Positions 17,811 to 26,865 of a stretch of DNA of 34,388 bases are shown here, in pieces (positions within the stretch are counted from its first letter, which is position 1; the number at the start of each line of letters is the position of its first letter). The translations under genes and the position numbers were made by a program. This DNA comes from Acetofilamentum sp. (lineage in GTDB: Bacteria; Bacteroidota; Bacteroidia; Bacteroidales; JAADGE01). The notes under the pieces are model-generated. The model saw only the letters and a program-made list of their open reading frames with translations. It searched no databases and was not told the origin of the DNA. The stretch covers positions 1 through 34,388 of the forward strand of contig DYOF01000014.1 in the NCBI GenBank assembly GCA_020720665.1, given 5' to 3'.

Positions 17811-20348
17811 ATGAGCAAAAACTTAGTAATTGTTGAATCTCCGGCTAAAGCAAAAACAATTGAAAAATTTCTGGGAAAAAATTACACGGTTAAATCAAGT
17901 TACGGACATATCCGCGATTTAGTCAAAAAAAACTACGGAATTGATATTGAAAATAATTTTCAACCGGAATATATGGTAATGCCGGACAAAAAGAAAGTAA
18001 TTACCGAATTGAAAAAGGAAGTTAAAAATGCTGATTTGGTATTATTAGCATCCGATGAAGATCGTGAAGGAGAGGCAATTGCATGGCATTTATATGAAGT
18101 TTTAGATTTAAAAAATAAAAACACAAAACGAATCGTTTTTAATGAAATAACCGATACTGCAATAAAAAATGCCGTTAACAACCCCGGAGATATCAATTTA
18201 GATTTAGTAAATGCTCAACAAGCTCGCAGAATTTTAGACCGATTAGTAGGTTTTGAACTCTCTTCTGTACTGTGGAAAAAAGTTCAGTCAAAATTATCTG
18301 CCGGTAGAGTACAATCCGTTGCTGTCAGAATGTTAGTTGAACGAGAACGAGAAATTATAAATTTTATTCCTGAAACGTACTTTAAACTTATCGGAGAATT
18401 TGACATTTTTGATAAAAACAGAACAACATCAGTTCTTCTTTCTGAACTTTCTGAAAAATTAAAAGACGAAAAGGATGTTTTAAGTTTTTTCAAAGAAATT
18501 AATAATGCCGAATTTATTATTTCACAAGTTGAAACAAAACCCGGCAAACGTTCACCCGCCCCACCGTTTACAACATCTTCTTTACAACAGGAAGCAAGCA
18601 GAAAGTTAGGATTCCCCGTTGGTAAAACAATGACAGTCGCACAAAAATTATATGAAAACGGTCATATAACATACATGAGAACCGATTCATTTAATTTGTC
18701 CGATGTAGCAATAAATACAGCAAAAGAATTTATAATAAAAGAATTCGGAAAAGAATATCATTCCAAACGAATTTATAAAACAAAAACAAAAGGGGCGCAA
18801 GAAGCCCATGAAGCAATTCGCCCGACATACATTCAAAACAAAACTGTTTCAGGTTCATACGATGAAGTCAAATTGTATGATTTAATAAGAAAACGAACAA
18901 TTGCCTCTCAAATGAGTGATGCCGAATTTGAAAAAACAAATATTGTTATAGATTTTAAACATCCCGAATATACTTTTGAAACCTCCGGTGAAGTCTTAGT
19001 TTTTCCCGGGTTCCTTAAAGTTTACACTGAAGATTCATATTTTAAAAAAGAAACAGAATTATTACCTCCGGTAAAAATCGGTCAAATTATTCAATTGAAC
19101 GAAATAAATGCCGAACAAAAATTTACTAAGCATCCGTCAAGATATTCAGAAGCATCATTGGTTAAACAACTTGAAGACAAAGGAATAGGTCGTCCTTCAA
19201 CCTATGCTCCGACAATTTCAACCATTCAAAACAGAGGCTATGCAGTAAAAGAATCCAGAAACGGAGTTGAAAAAGAAATTTTACACCTTATATATAAGAC
19301 CGACAAAAACATTACTAAAAAAATTTTGCTTAAAGAAGTCGAAGCTGAAAAAAACAAACTGTTCCCGACAGATATTGCTATGGTTGTTACCGATTTCCTA
19401 ATAGAAAACTTTGACAATATCATTGATTTTAATTTTACCGCAAATGTTGAAAAAGAATTTGATGATATCGCAGAAGGCGAAATCGTTTGGTATAAAATGA
19501 TAGAAAAATTCTACAAAGAATTTAATCAAAAAGTACAAACAACCCTAAAAGACGCCGAAAGAAATACCGGAGAGCGAATACTCGGATTACACCCAATAAC
19601 CGGTAAGCAAATTTCGGTAAGAATCGGAAAATACGGTCCGATAGTGCAATCAGGAACTATCGGTGACAATGATAATTTACAATACGCAAGTTTAAATAAA
19701 GATCACTATATTGAAACAATCAGCTTAGAAGAAGCTATAGAAATTTTGGAAAATTCCGGAAACGGAAAATTTTTAGGTGTTGATACCGAAACCGGCAAAA
19801 ATGTTTATGCTCGTTTTGCCCGATTCGGAGCAATTGTTCAATTGGGTGAAACCGGTGAAAAAGATGACAAACCCAAATACGCAGGTTTAATTAAAGGCAT
19901 GACAATTGATACCATTACTCTTAAAGAAGCACTAAAATTATTAGAATTACCGCGTTATATAGGTGATTTTGAAAATAAAAAAATTATTGCGGCTGTCGGT
20001 AAATTTGGCCCCTATATCAGCCACGATTCAAAATTTGTATCGCTTAAAAAAACAGATAATCCTTTAAATATAACATTAGAAAGAGCTATTGAGCTGATTG
20101 AAGAAAAAAGAATTTCAGACGAAAAAAGAATTATTAAAGAATTTACTGAAAATTCAGATGTAAAAATTATTAAAGACCGATGGGGAAAACCATGCATTTT
20201 TTATAATAAAAAATATATACGTATTAACCCAAAAACTAATCCCGAAACATTAAACCTATCTGAATGTTTAAAACTGATAGAAGCTGAAATGCCGTTAAAA
20301 AAAACGAATACTAAGAAACCCGTTACTAAAAACAAAAAGAAAAAATAA
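17811..20348 (+). CDS. topA: DNA topoisomerase I
   Basis: Type IA topoisomerase that relaxes negative supercoils. The TOPRIM domain has VIVESPAKAKTIEKFLG near the start and DEDREGE (Asp82 to Glu88) for magnesium binding. The active-site tyrosine is Tyr288 in HITYMRTDSFNLS, followed by the EAHEAIRPT segment. The region after about residue 580 has repeated blocks of the GERILGLHPITGKQISVRIGKYGPIVQ type (three to four topoisomerase C-terminal repeats), and no Cys4 zinc ribbons. The tail is Lys-rich (KKTNTKKPVTKNKKKK) and probably binds DNA. Length is 845 aa. The next gene begins 7 bases after the stop. Confidence 0.97.
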   Translation: MSKNLVIVESPAKAKTIEKFLGKNYTVKSSYGHIRDLVKKNYGIDIENNFQPEYMVMPDKKKVITELKKEVKNADLVLLASDEDREGEAIAWHLYEVLDLKNKNTKRIVFNEITDTAIKNAVNNPGDINLDLVNAQQARRILDRLVGFELSSVLWKKVQSKLSAGRVQSVAVRMLVEREREIINFIPETYFKLIGEFDIFDKNRTTSVLLSELSEKLKDEKDVLSFFKEINNAEFIISQVETKPGKRSPAPPFTTSSLQQEASRKLGFPVGKTMTVAQKLYENGHITYMRTDSFNLSDVAINTAKEFIIKEFGKEYHSKRIYKTKTKGAQEAHEAIRPTYIQNKTVSGSYDEVKLYDLIRKRTIASQMSDAEFEKTNIVIDFKHPEYTFETSGEVLVFPGFLKVYTEDSYFKKETELLPPVKIGQIIQLNEINAEQKFTKHPSRYSEASLVKQLEDKGIGRPSTYAPTISTIQNRGYAVKESRNGVEKEILHLIYKTDKNITKKILLKEVEAEKNKLFPTDIAMVVTDFLIENFDNIIDFNFTANVEKEFDDIAEGEIVWYKMIEKFYKEFNQKVQTTLKDAERNTGERILGLHPITGKQISVRIGKYGPIVQSGTIGDNDNLQYASLNKDHYIETISLEEAIEILENSGNGKFLGVDTETGKNVYARFARFGAIVQLGETGEKDDKPKYAGLIKGMTIDTITLKEALKLLELPRYIGDFENKKIIAAVGKFGPYISHDSKFVSLKKTDNPLNITLERAIELIEEKRISDEKRIIKEFTENSDVKIIKDRWGKPCIFYNKKYIRINPKTNPETLNLSECLKLIEAEMPLKKTNTKKPVTKNKKKK

Positions 20349-20355
20349 ATTTTCA

Positions 20356-21519
20356 ATGATTAAAACTATTTCTGATTTTATTAATCCTGTTAAAACAGAC
20401 TATTATAATTTACCTGATTATAAGGGAAAAGATTTATTATTCTCCGAAGTTAATTTTTATAATCCGAAAAAATCAGAAGAATTACCAAAGAAAATTGACA
20501 TCGCAATAATCGGCATCTCTGAAGACAGAAATTCTTCACATCCCGGCTCATCTTATGCTCCGGCTGAAATTCGAAAAGAACTTTATAAATTATATGCATC
20601 CTCAAAAATAAATATCGTAGATTTCGGAAACATTAAAAACGGCAAAACTGTTAAAGACACATATTTTGCAATAACAGAAGTCATATACGAATTATTAAAA
20701 AAAGAAATAATCGTAATTGTTTTGGGCGGCAGTAAAGATTTATTTTTTCCTATTTGTAATGCATACGAAAAAGGTTCAAAAAATTTTAGCCTTTGTGTAG
20801 CCGAACCCAAATTTTCTTTAAAACAAGAAGGAGAAGTTTTTAATGACACAAATTATTTAACCGAAATCATAGAAAAAAATACAAAATTATTTAATTACAC
20901 AAACCTCGGATACCAAACCTATTACAACTCTTCATCTTCAATTAATTACATACATCAAAAATACGAAGCACTAAGATTGGGATTATCTCGCACGGATTTG
21001 CGTGTCAATGAGCCTTACATCAGAGATGCCGATATATTCGGCATTGATTTGGCTGCAATAAAAAAAACAGACGCTCCGGGTGTTATTCCCTGCTCAATTC
21101 ACGGTTACTACGGCGAAGAAATCTGTCAATTAGCAAAATATGCCGGATTAAGCGACCGCACATCGGTTTTGGGTATATTCAATTTAAATCCTACGGTTGA
21201 TATTAACAATCAAACCGCAGAACTCTCCGCCCAAATTATATGGCATGTTATTCAAGGAATAGCATACAGAACAAATGAAATACCATGCAACACGTCAGAT
21301 AAATTCAGACGATACATCGTTAAAGTAAGCGGTATAAACCAAAACATTAATTTCATCAAAAGCCTTAAAACCGGCCGCTGGTGGTATGAAATTATCCACA
21401 AAACAAAAAAGGAAGAAAAATATAAATACATTTCTTGTTCATTTGAAGATTATATCAAAGCTTCCGGAGACGAAATTCCGGAAAGGTGGTGGAAATTTTA
21501 CAAAAAATTAATTTTATAA
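20356..21519 (+). CDS. Arginase/formimidoylglutamase-fold protein lacking metal ligands
   Basis: A 387-aa protein recognisable as ureohydrolase-fold from IAIIGISEDRNSSHPGSSYAPAEIRKELYKL, IVIVLGGSKDLFFPI and FGIDLAAIKKTDAPGV, which occupy the places of the family's substrate loop, GGxH, and DxDxxDPxxAPG motifs. The metal-binding residues are largely replaced: the His of GGDHS is Lys, the DxHxD block reads VAEPKF, and only one Asp of the last motif remains. Hydrolysis by the usual two-manganese mechanism is therefore unlikely. The C-terminus has two WW pairs (GRWWYEI, ERWWKFY). It is packed 7 bases after topA and 140 bases before porP, so a T9SS or envelope role is possible but only inferred. 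Databases would probably label it formimidoylglutamase. Confidence 0.75.
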   Translation: MIKTISDFINPVKTDYYNLPDYKGKDLLFSEVNFYNPKKSEELPKKIDIAIIGISEDRNSSHPGSSYAPAEIRKELYKLYASSKINIVDFGNIKNGKTVKDTYFAITEVIYELLKKEIIVIVLGGSKDLFFPICNAYEKGSKNFSLCVAEPKFSLKQEGEVFNDTNYLTEIIEKNTKLFNYTNLGYQTYYNSSSSINYIHQKYEALRLGLSRTDLRVNEPYIRDADIFGIDLAAIKKTDAPGVIPCSIHGYYGEEICQLAKYAGLSDRTSVLGIFNLNPTVDINNQTAELSAQIIWHVIQGIAYRTNEIPCNTSDKFRRYIVKVSGINQNINFIKSLKTGRWWYEIIHKTKKEEKYKYISCSFEDYIKASGDEIPERWWKFYKKLIL

Positions 21520-21659
21520 ACATTACACCGCTAACCCCTTATTTTCAAAAGAAAAACGATGATTTATAACACATACTGTAAATAAAAAATTTGCCGAATT
21601 AATATAATTTTAATCAAAAAAAAGAGTTTATTAAAAAAAATATTATTTAATTTGTATTA

Positions 21660-22607
21660 ATGAAGAAAATATTTCTATTAATAGCATTGTCTATTTTTTC
21701 AACGGACATATTTTCACAACAAGATCCGCAATTTGCCCATAACAGTCATAATCTGTTATTTACAAACCCTGCTTATGCAGGAATGACTGACGGAATATGT
21801 GCATCTGCAATAAGCAGACAACAATGGGTTGGATTTGAAGGTGCTCCGATAACTACTTTAGCAGGAATACACACTAAAGTAAAGTTATTCGGAATAACTT
21901 CAGGAGTCGGATTAACAATAATGGATGACAGATATGAGTTTGAAAAAAATTTTCAAGCAAAGCTAGCATACTCATATCATAAAAGAATCAGTTCTGGTGT
22001 TCTTGGTATTGGTGCAGACTTAGGTTTTATCAATAAAGATTTAAAAGGAGAATGGAAATATCCCGATCCTGACGGAAGTTCAGACCCATTTATTTTTATA
22101 AATGAAGGCGGAACAAAAGCCGCATTCTTATTTGATATGGGTATTGGTGCTTATTATAAAATCGGCGAAAAATTTTATGCCGGGTTTTCCGTTTCGCATA
22201 TTTTACAACCGAATATAAATTATTTTAACATTAACTCGGCATCATTTTTGAGAAGACATTATTTTGCAACTGCCGGTTATAATTTCAGGCTTTTAAACAG
22301 CCCTGTTGAAATGCAACCTTCAGTTTTTGTTAAGTTTGACGGAACGAAAATGCAATACAGCGGAAATATTTCTGCTCTGTACAATAAAAAAATACGCATC
22401 GGCGTTACGTATAGGAATCTTGAATCGTTTATTCCTATGATAGGTATAGATTTAATAGGCGGATTAAAAATAGGATACGCATACGAAATTCCGATTACAA
22501 AATTAATAACAGTCAGTAAGGGCTCACATGAAGTTTTTGTCGGTTATTGCTTTGACTTTTGGGGTACAAATAATAATTATAAATACAAAAGCATACTTTA
22601 TTTATAG
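21660..22607 (+). CDS. porP: PorP/SprF family type IX secretion membrane protein
   Basis: An outer-membrane beta-barrel of the PorP/SprF family. A signal peptide (MKKIFLLIALSIFSTDIFSQ, predicted cut near residue 19) leads to QDPQFAHNSHNLLFTNPAYAG, the family's hallmark opening. The rest alternates short hydrophobic strands and ends on aromatic residues (YKYKSILYL), as barrels do. Some paralogues serve individual gliding adhesins (SprF with SprB); the one next to porK in Porphyromonas gingivalis is needed for general secretion. Position directly before gldK argues for the PorP role here. It is 33 bases upstream of gldK and probably in its operon. I see no exact TAnnTTTG element in the 140-base upstream gap. 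Confidence 0.9.
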   Translation: MKKIFLLIALSIFSTDIFSQQDPQFAHNSHNLLFTNPAYAGMTDGICASAISRQQWVGFEGAPITTLAGIHTKVKLFGITSGVGLTIMDDRYEFEKNFQAKLAYSYHKRISSGVLGIGADLGFINKDLKGEWKYPDPDGSSDPFIFINEGGTKAAFLFDMGIGAYYKIGEKFYAGFSVSHILQPNINYFNINSASFLRRHYFATAGYNFRLLNSPVEMQPSVFVKFDGTKMQYSGNISALYNKKIRIGVTYRNLESFIPMIGIDLIGGLKIGYAYEIPITKLITVSKGSHEVFVGYCFDFWGTNNNYKYKSILYL

Positions 22608-22640
22608 AAAAAACATATTTAATTTAATAACACAGGTATC

Positions 22641-24059
22641 ATGAAAAAGTTAATTATTTTATCTTTTGGTTTTGTTGCATTATTAATCGCAAGCTGCGGA
22701 GGAAACAGCAGTCAAGGAGAACTTGTCGGTGTAGGTGATGCCGGCGATTGGTTTGAACCCACTCCTTACGGAATGGTTTTTATACCCTCAGGAAGTTATA
22801 ATATGGGCTTAAACGATCAAGATATAACTTATGCGCACACGTCTCAATCAAAAACGGTTTCTATTGACCCTTTTTGGATGGATGAAACAGAAATCACAAA
22901 CAGCGAGTATAAACAATTTGTTTATTGGGTCAGAGATTCAATTGCCAAAAGATTATTATTAGCTAACGATTTTGAAGAATTTAAAAGAGAAATAGACCCC
23001 GAGGTTCTTACCATTCTTGAAGCTGACGGATACGATCATGAAGATGCTCAAAATTGTTTCTTAAATTGGGATATTGAAGTTGATTACAATAGAGCTGACG
23101 AAGAATTCCAAACAGCTTTAAATGAACTATTTTTACCTTCACATGAACGCTTCTACAAACAAAAAGAAATTGATACACGCAAATTAATTTTTTCATACGA
23201 ATGGGTTGATTTAAAACAAGCTGCTAATCGTAATAATAAATATTATTTTGATGAAGATTTTACCGGAGGTGAATACAAAGGTAATGTCGTAAATTCAAAA
23301 GGAGAAACTGTTCCTGTAAAAGACCGCTCTGCATTTATTATGCAAGATAAAATTGATGTTTATCCCGACACATTAGTTTGGATGAGAGATTATACCTATT
23401 CATATAACGAACCTTTCGCAAGAAGATACTTCTGGCATAGTGCTTATAATTCTTATCCGGTTGTCGGTATTACATGGAAACAAGCAAATGCTTTTGCAAT
23501 TTGGAGAACCGATTTAATGAGAAATTATAATAAAGCCAACGAATTACCGGTGTACCAAGATTATCGATTACCTACAGAAGCTGAGTGGGAATATGCAGCC
23601 AGAGGCGGTTTAGATCTCTCAATGTATCCTTGGGGCGGTATTTACACAAGAAATGTACACGGTTGTTTTATTGCTAACTTTAAACCACTCAGAGGACGTT
23701 ACGGTGATGACGGAGCAAACAGAACTCTTGAAGTTAAAAGATTTGCACCTAATGAATACCACCTATATGATATGGCCGGTAACGTAGCAGAATGGACAAG
23801 TAACGCTTTTGATGAATCAGCTTATAGTTTTACACACGATTTGAATCCCGATTACAGATATAATGCAAAATCAGAAGACCCACCGGCATTAAAACGTAAA
23901 GTTATCAGAGGCGGTTCTTGGAAAGATGTTTCTTACTATATGCAAGTCGGAGCCAGAGCATACGAATACCAAGATACGGCTAAGTCTTATATCGGTTTCA
24001 GATGTGTCAGGTCATATATGGGAAGTGACGATTATGCTTGGGATGTTAATAATTTTTAA
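22641..24059 (+). CDS. gldK: T9SS ring lipoprotein GldK/PorK
   Basis: Outer-membrane lipoprotein that forms, with GldN, the large periplasmic ring of the type IX secretion system. The lipobox LIASC places the lipidated Cys at residue 19. The body is a formylglycine-generating-enzyme-like fold: GMVFIPSGSYNMG, WMDETEITNSEYKQFVYW, YRLPTEAEWEYAARGG, GNVAEWTSNAFD, VIRGGSWKD and GFRCVRS in the expected order. A long acidic insertion (about residues 100-225) between the second and third blocks is usual for GldK and absent from plain sulfatase-modifying enzymes. The paired catalytic cysteines of true FGE are not visible, so it is structural. Length is 472 aa. Confidence 0.95.
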   Translation: MKKLIILSFGFVALLIASCGGNSSQGELVGVGDAGDWFEPTPYGMVFIPSGSYNMGLNDQDITYAHTSQSKTVSIDPFWMDETEITNSEYKQFVYWVRDSIAKRLLLANDFEEFKREIDPEVLTILEADGYDHEDAQNCFLNWDIEVDYNRADEEFQTALNELFLPSHERFYKQKEIDTRKLIFSYEWVDLKQAANRNNKYYFDEDFTGGEYKGNVVNSKGETVPVKDRSAFIMQDKIDVYPDTLVWMRDYTYSYNEPFARRYFWHSAYNSYPVVGITWKQANAFAIWRTDLMRNYNKANELPVYQDYRLPTEAEWEYAARGGLDLSMYPWGGIYTRNVHGCFIANFKPLRGRYGDDGANRTLEVKRFAPNEYHLYDMAGNVAEWTSNAFDESAYSFTHDLNPDYRYNAKSEDPPALKRKVIRGGSWKDVSYYMQVGARAYEYQDTAKSYIGFRCVRSYMGSDDYAWDVNNF

Positions 24060-24093
24060 TTCAAAACGACAGTACGCATAATTTAATTTTATA

Positions 24094-24128
24094 CAAGGTA
24101 TTTTTAGTCGTATTCTGAAAATACCTTG
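24094..24128 (+). terminator. 11-bp hairpin between gldK and gldL
   Basis: A perfect inverted repeat, CAAGGTATTTT (24094-24104) and AAAATACCTTG (24118-24128), encloses a 13-base loop, followed by ATTATTT. The stem is AT-rich near the loop and the U-tract is weak, so it may be a partial terminator, an mRNA processing or stability element, or an operator. The 177-base gldK-gldL spacer is otherwise very AT-rich with no ORF and no exact promoter. Confidence 0.45.
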
Positions 24129-24236
24129 ATTATTTAAAAAAGTTTAATGAATAAATTTTGTTTTATATTTATTTTTTTTTAATTTTATACGATATTTTAA
24201 AAATTCAAATTATTATTAATTCTAAATTTTGATATT

Positions 24237-25121
24237 ATGGCTAATTTCACAGAAAGTCACAAGTGGAAAGTTTACATGAAGTACTTATACGGATGGGGTG
24301 CTTCAATCGTTTTGGTCGGTGCATTATTCAAATTAACACACTGGCCCGGTGCAACTGCAATGCTGACAGTAGGACTTATTACAGAAGCAATTATTTTCTT
24401 TTTCTCAGCTTTTGAACCATTACATGAAGAATTGGATTGGACATTGGTTTACCCCGAGTTAGCAGGATTAGACGGAGCAGTAGAAGTACACGCACACAAA
24501 GAAGCAGTAAAAACTTCATCGTCAGATGCAATCACTAAATTTAATGCAATGATTGAGAAAGCCGGTGACACAAATGTATTTGAAAAATTTGGAAGCGGAA
24601 TCGAAAATCTTAACCAAAGAGTTTCTCAAATGTCAGACATTACAGATGCCTCAGTTGCAACAAATGAATATACTAAAAACATGAAGGGCGCAGCCGGAGC
24701 GGTAGGAAATTTAATTGAGTCATATAATAAATCTGCCGAAGCAGTCAGTTATTCCGCAGACAGCTTATCCGATTCTTTTAACACAATTTCTCAAAAAGTA
24801 AGCGACGGCGGAAATGACTTTTCTGATGCTTATAAACGTTTAACCCAATCAATGGATTTGGATTTTTCAGCACTTCAAGAAGGAAATTCAGAATATAACG
24901 GACATATCGGTAAATTAAATAAAAATCTTGCTGCATTAAATGCTATTTTTGAATTACAATTAAATGAAACTGACTTAGAGCAAATGATGATTGATTTACA
25001 AGGTTCGGTTGAGCATTCAAAAAAATATAATAATGAAATTACAAAATTAGGACATAAGCTTGAAGCTCTTAATACTGTATACGGAAACATGCTAAGTGCA
25101 ATGAATATTAAAATGGACTGA
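24237..25121 (+). CDS. gldL: T9SS inner-membrane motor protein GldL/PorL
   Basis: Inner-membrane subunit of the proton-driven motor that powers type IX secretion and gliding. Two membrane helices lie near the N-terminus (about residues 16-31 and 39-58), joined by the FKLTHWPGA hairpin. The conserved acidic residue in helix 2 is Glu50 (GLITEAIIFFF), matching the Glu49 of Flavobacterium johnsoniae GldL that is important in the proton pathway. The rest is a cytoplasmic helical, coiled-coil-like domain (residues about 90-294). At 294 aa it is somewhat longer than the F. johnsoniae protein. It is followed by gldM after 53 bases and ends in TGA. Confidence 0.95.
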   Translation: MANFTESHKWKVYMKYLYGWGASIVLVGALFKLTHWPGATAMLTVGLITEAIIFFFSAFEPLHEELDWTLVYPELAGLDGAVEVHAHKEAVKTSSSDAITKFNAMIEKAGDTNVFEKFGSGIENLNQRVSQMSDITDASVATNEYTKNMKGAAGAVGNLIESYNKSAEAVSYSADSLSDSFNTISQKVSDGGNDFSDAYKRLTQSMDLDFSALQEGNSEYNGHIGKLNKNLAALNAIFELQLNETDLEQMMIDLQGSVEHSKKYNNEITKLGHKLEALNTVYGNMLSAMNIKMD

Positions 25122-25174
25122 TCCTTTTTATTATCTTGAATTTTATTTATTTGATAATTTAAAAAATACAGATT

Positions 25175-26761
25175 ATGAGTCATGGTAATTTATCACCAAG
25201 GCAGAAAATGATTAACATCATGTACCTTATCCTCACGGCTTTGCTTGCAATGAACGTGTCGGCAGAGGTTTTGAATGCATTTGTCTTGGTTAACGATAGT
25301 TTAATTAAAACAGAAAAAGGTATTACTGCTAAAAATTCTGACATATACTCAGAATTAGGTTCAAAATATGAAGCTAATAAAAATAAAGTAAAACCATGGA
25401 AAGATAAAGCAGATATTGTTCAAACTCAAACAAAAGAAATGGTTGAATATATTTCTGCTTTACAAAAAGATATTCTTGAGTTTGCTGATGAAGATTATAA
25501 ATCGTTTTTAGACAACGGAACAAAGGTTATTGAAAAAAAAGACGATAGAGAAGGTCCTTTATTTGTAATGTTGGAAGATGAATCTCAAGGCAAAATCAGA
25601 GCATTGATTCTCAAAGAGAAATTGAAAGAATACAGAGAGAAAGTAGAATCTGTATTAGAAGGAGTACCGAATTCAGAAACTATTTTATCCGGTATGAAAG
25701 ACAACCTAAGTACCGATGCGATTGTAGGACAAGAAGGAAAACCCGTTGATTGGGAAATTGCTAATTTCAATCAATTACCCTTAGTTGCCGTTATCACAAT
25801 GTTAACTAAGCTCAAAACTGATATTTTAAATACCGAATCTGATGCTGTTACAAGTTTAATTTCGCAAGTTGATGCTAAATCTTTCAAATTTACTGAATTA
25901 AATGCAATTGTAAAATCTGACCAAGGTTTTGTTTTACAAGGGGAGAAATATGAAGCCAGAATTTTTATCGCCGCTTCAGACACATCTCAAGACCCTATTA
26001 TTGAAATGGCAGACGGTACAATCTTGAAAACAGATTCAACAGGAAAGGGTATATTTATCGGTGCAACAGGTGCACCGGGTATAAAGCCGATAAAAGGTAA
26101 AATTAAAGTTTTAAAACCGGGTTCAGCAACTGAAATGTTGGAATTTCCCTTTGAGTCGGAATATCAAGTTGCCGTACCAAGCGTAAGTGTCTCTCCGACA
26201 GCTATGAACGTGTTTTATATCGGTGTTGATAATCCTGTTGAAATTACAGCAGCAGGAACGCCTGCCGATAAAATAAATGCGAGCATGTCAGGAGCAGGTG
26301 GAACAATCACTCACAAAGGCGGTTCGGCTTATAATGTAAAAGTTAAAACACCCGGAACAACCAATGTTAACGTTTCAACTAACGGAAGAGGTTTAGGTTC
26401 AAAGGAATTCAGAGTTAAGTCTTTACCTAATCCGATAACTACAATCGGTGGTCCGACTGCTACATTTTTCAAAGGCGGAAGTATCCCTCAATCTACATTA
26501 TTGGCTTTGAGCGGAATTAACGCTACTATGGAAAATTTTGATTTTGCACTAACATTTAATATTACTCAATTTTCCTTATCATGCAGTATAGGAGGTTTTG
26601 ATGAAAGTGCTCCGTCAAACAGCAGAAACTTTACAGCTCAACAAAAAGCAATCATTAGAAAAGCAAAAAAAGGAAATCGTGTTATTATTGAAGAAGTAAG
26701 AGCATCAGGACCTGACGGGCAAACAAGAAAAATTAACGATCTTGTTTTAAAATTATTATAG
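25175..26761 (+). CDS. gldM: T9SS motor/periplasmic shaft protein GldM/PorM
   Basis: A single-span inner-membrane protein whose long periplasmic part reaches the GldK/GldN ring and transmits motor motion. The N-terminus GNLSPRQKMINIMYLILTALLAMNVSAEVLNAF has Arg9, equivalent to the Arg9 of F. johnsoniae GldM that pairs with the GldL membrane glutamate, and a helix at about residues 12-34. A helical D1 domain (to about residue 220) is followed by beta-rich D2-D4 domains; the end, FDFALTFNITQFSLSC...RKINDLVLKLL, is the conserved ring-contacting domain. Length (528 aa) is typical. Both key motor residues of GldL and GldM are present, so the motor looks functional. Confidence 0.96.
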   Translation: MSHGNLSPRQKMINIMYLILTALLAMNVSAEVLNAFVLVNDSLIKTEKGITAKNSDIYSELGSKYEANKNKVKPWKDKADIVQTQTKEMVEYISALQKDILEFADEDYKSFLDNGTKVIEKKDDREGPLFVMLEDESQGKIRALILKEKLKEYREKVESVLEGVPNSETILSGMKDNLSTDAIVGQEGKPVDWEIANFNQLPLVAVITMLTKLKTDILNTESDAVTSLISQVDAKSFKFTELNAIVKSDQGFVLQGEKYEARIFIAASDTSQDPIIEMADGTILKTDSTGKGIFIGATGAPGIKPIKGKIKVLKPGSATEMLEFPFESEYQVAVPSVSVSPTAMNVFYIGVDNPVEITAAGTPADKINASMSGAGGTITHKGGSAYNVKVKTPGTTNVNVSTNGRGLGSKEFRVKSLPNPITTIGGPTATFFKGGSIPQSTLLALSGINATMENFDFALTFNITQFSLSCSIGGFDESAPSNSRNFTAQQKAIIRKAKKGNRVIIEEVRASGPDGQTRKINDLVLKLL

Positions 26762-26801
26762 TTTTTTAACAAGAAATGAAATATAAACAAAAAATTTACG
26801 T

Positions 26802-26835
26802 TTAACTATTAAGTATTAATTAATTTAATAGTTAA
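26802..26835. repeat. AT-rich 11-bp inverted repeat in gldM-gldN spacer
   Basis: TTAACTATTAA (26802-26812) and TTAATAGTTAA (26825-26835) are perfect reverse complements around a 12-base AT-only-but-one loop. There is no following U-tract. It could be an operator or an mRNA element; low GC makes chance formation more likely than for the gldK-gldL hairpin. Confidence 0.4.
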
Positions 26836-26865
26836 TCGATAAATTAAATCAAAAATTATATCCGA

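Noticed and set aside
22641-24059. Calling gldK a formylglycine-generating or sulfatase-modifying enzyme.
   Set aside because: It has the FGE-like fold, but also a lipobox, the GldK-type insertion and T9SS neighbours, and lacks visible paired catalytic cysteines.
24875-25183. 102-aa minus-strand ORF under gldL.
   Set aside because: It is antisense to a well-identified gene and its residues show no family features; a shadow frame.
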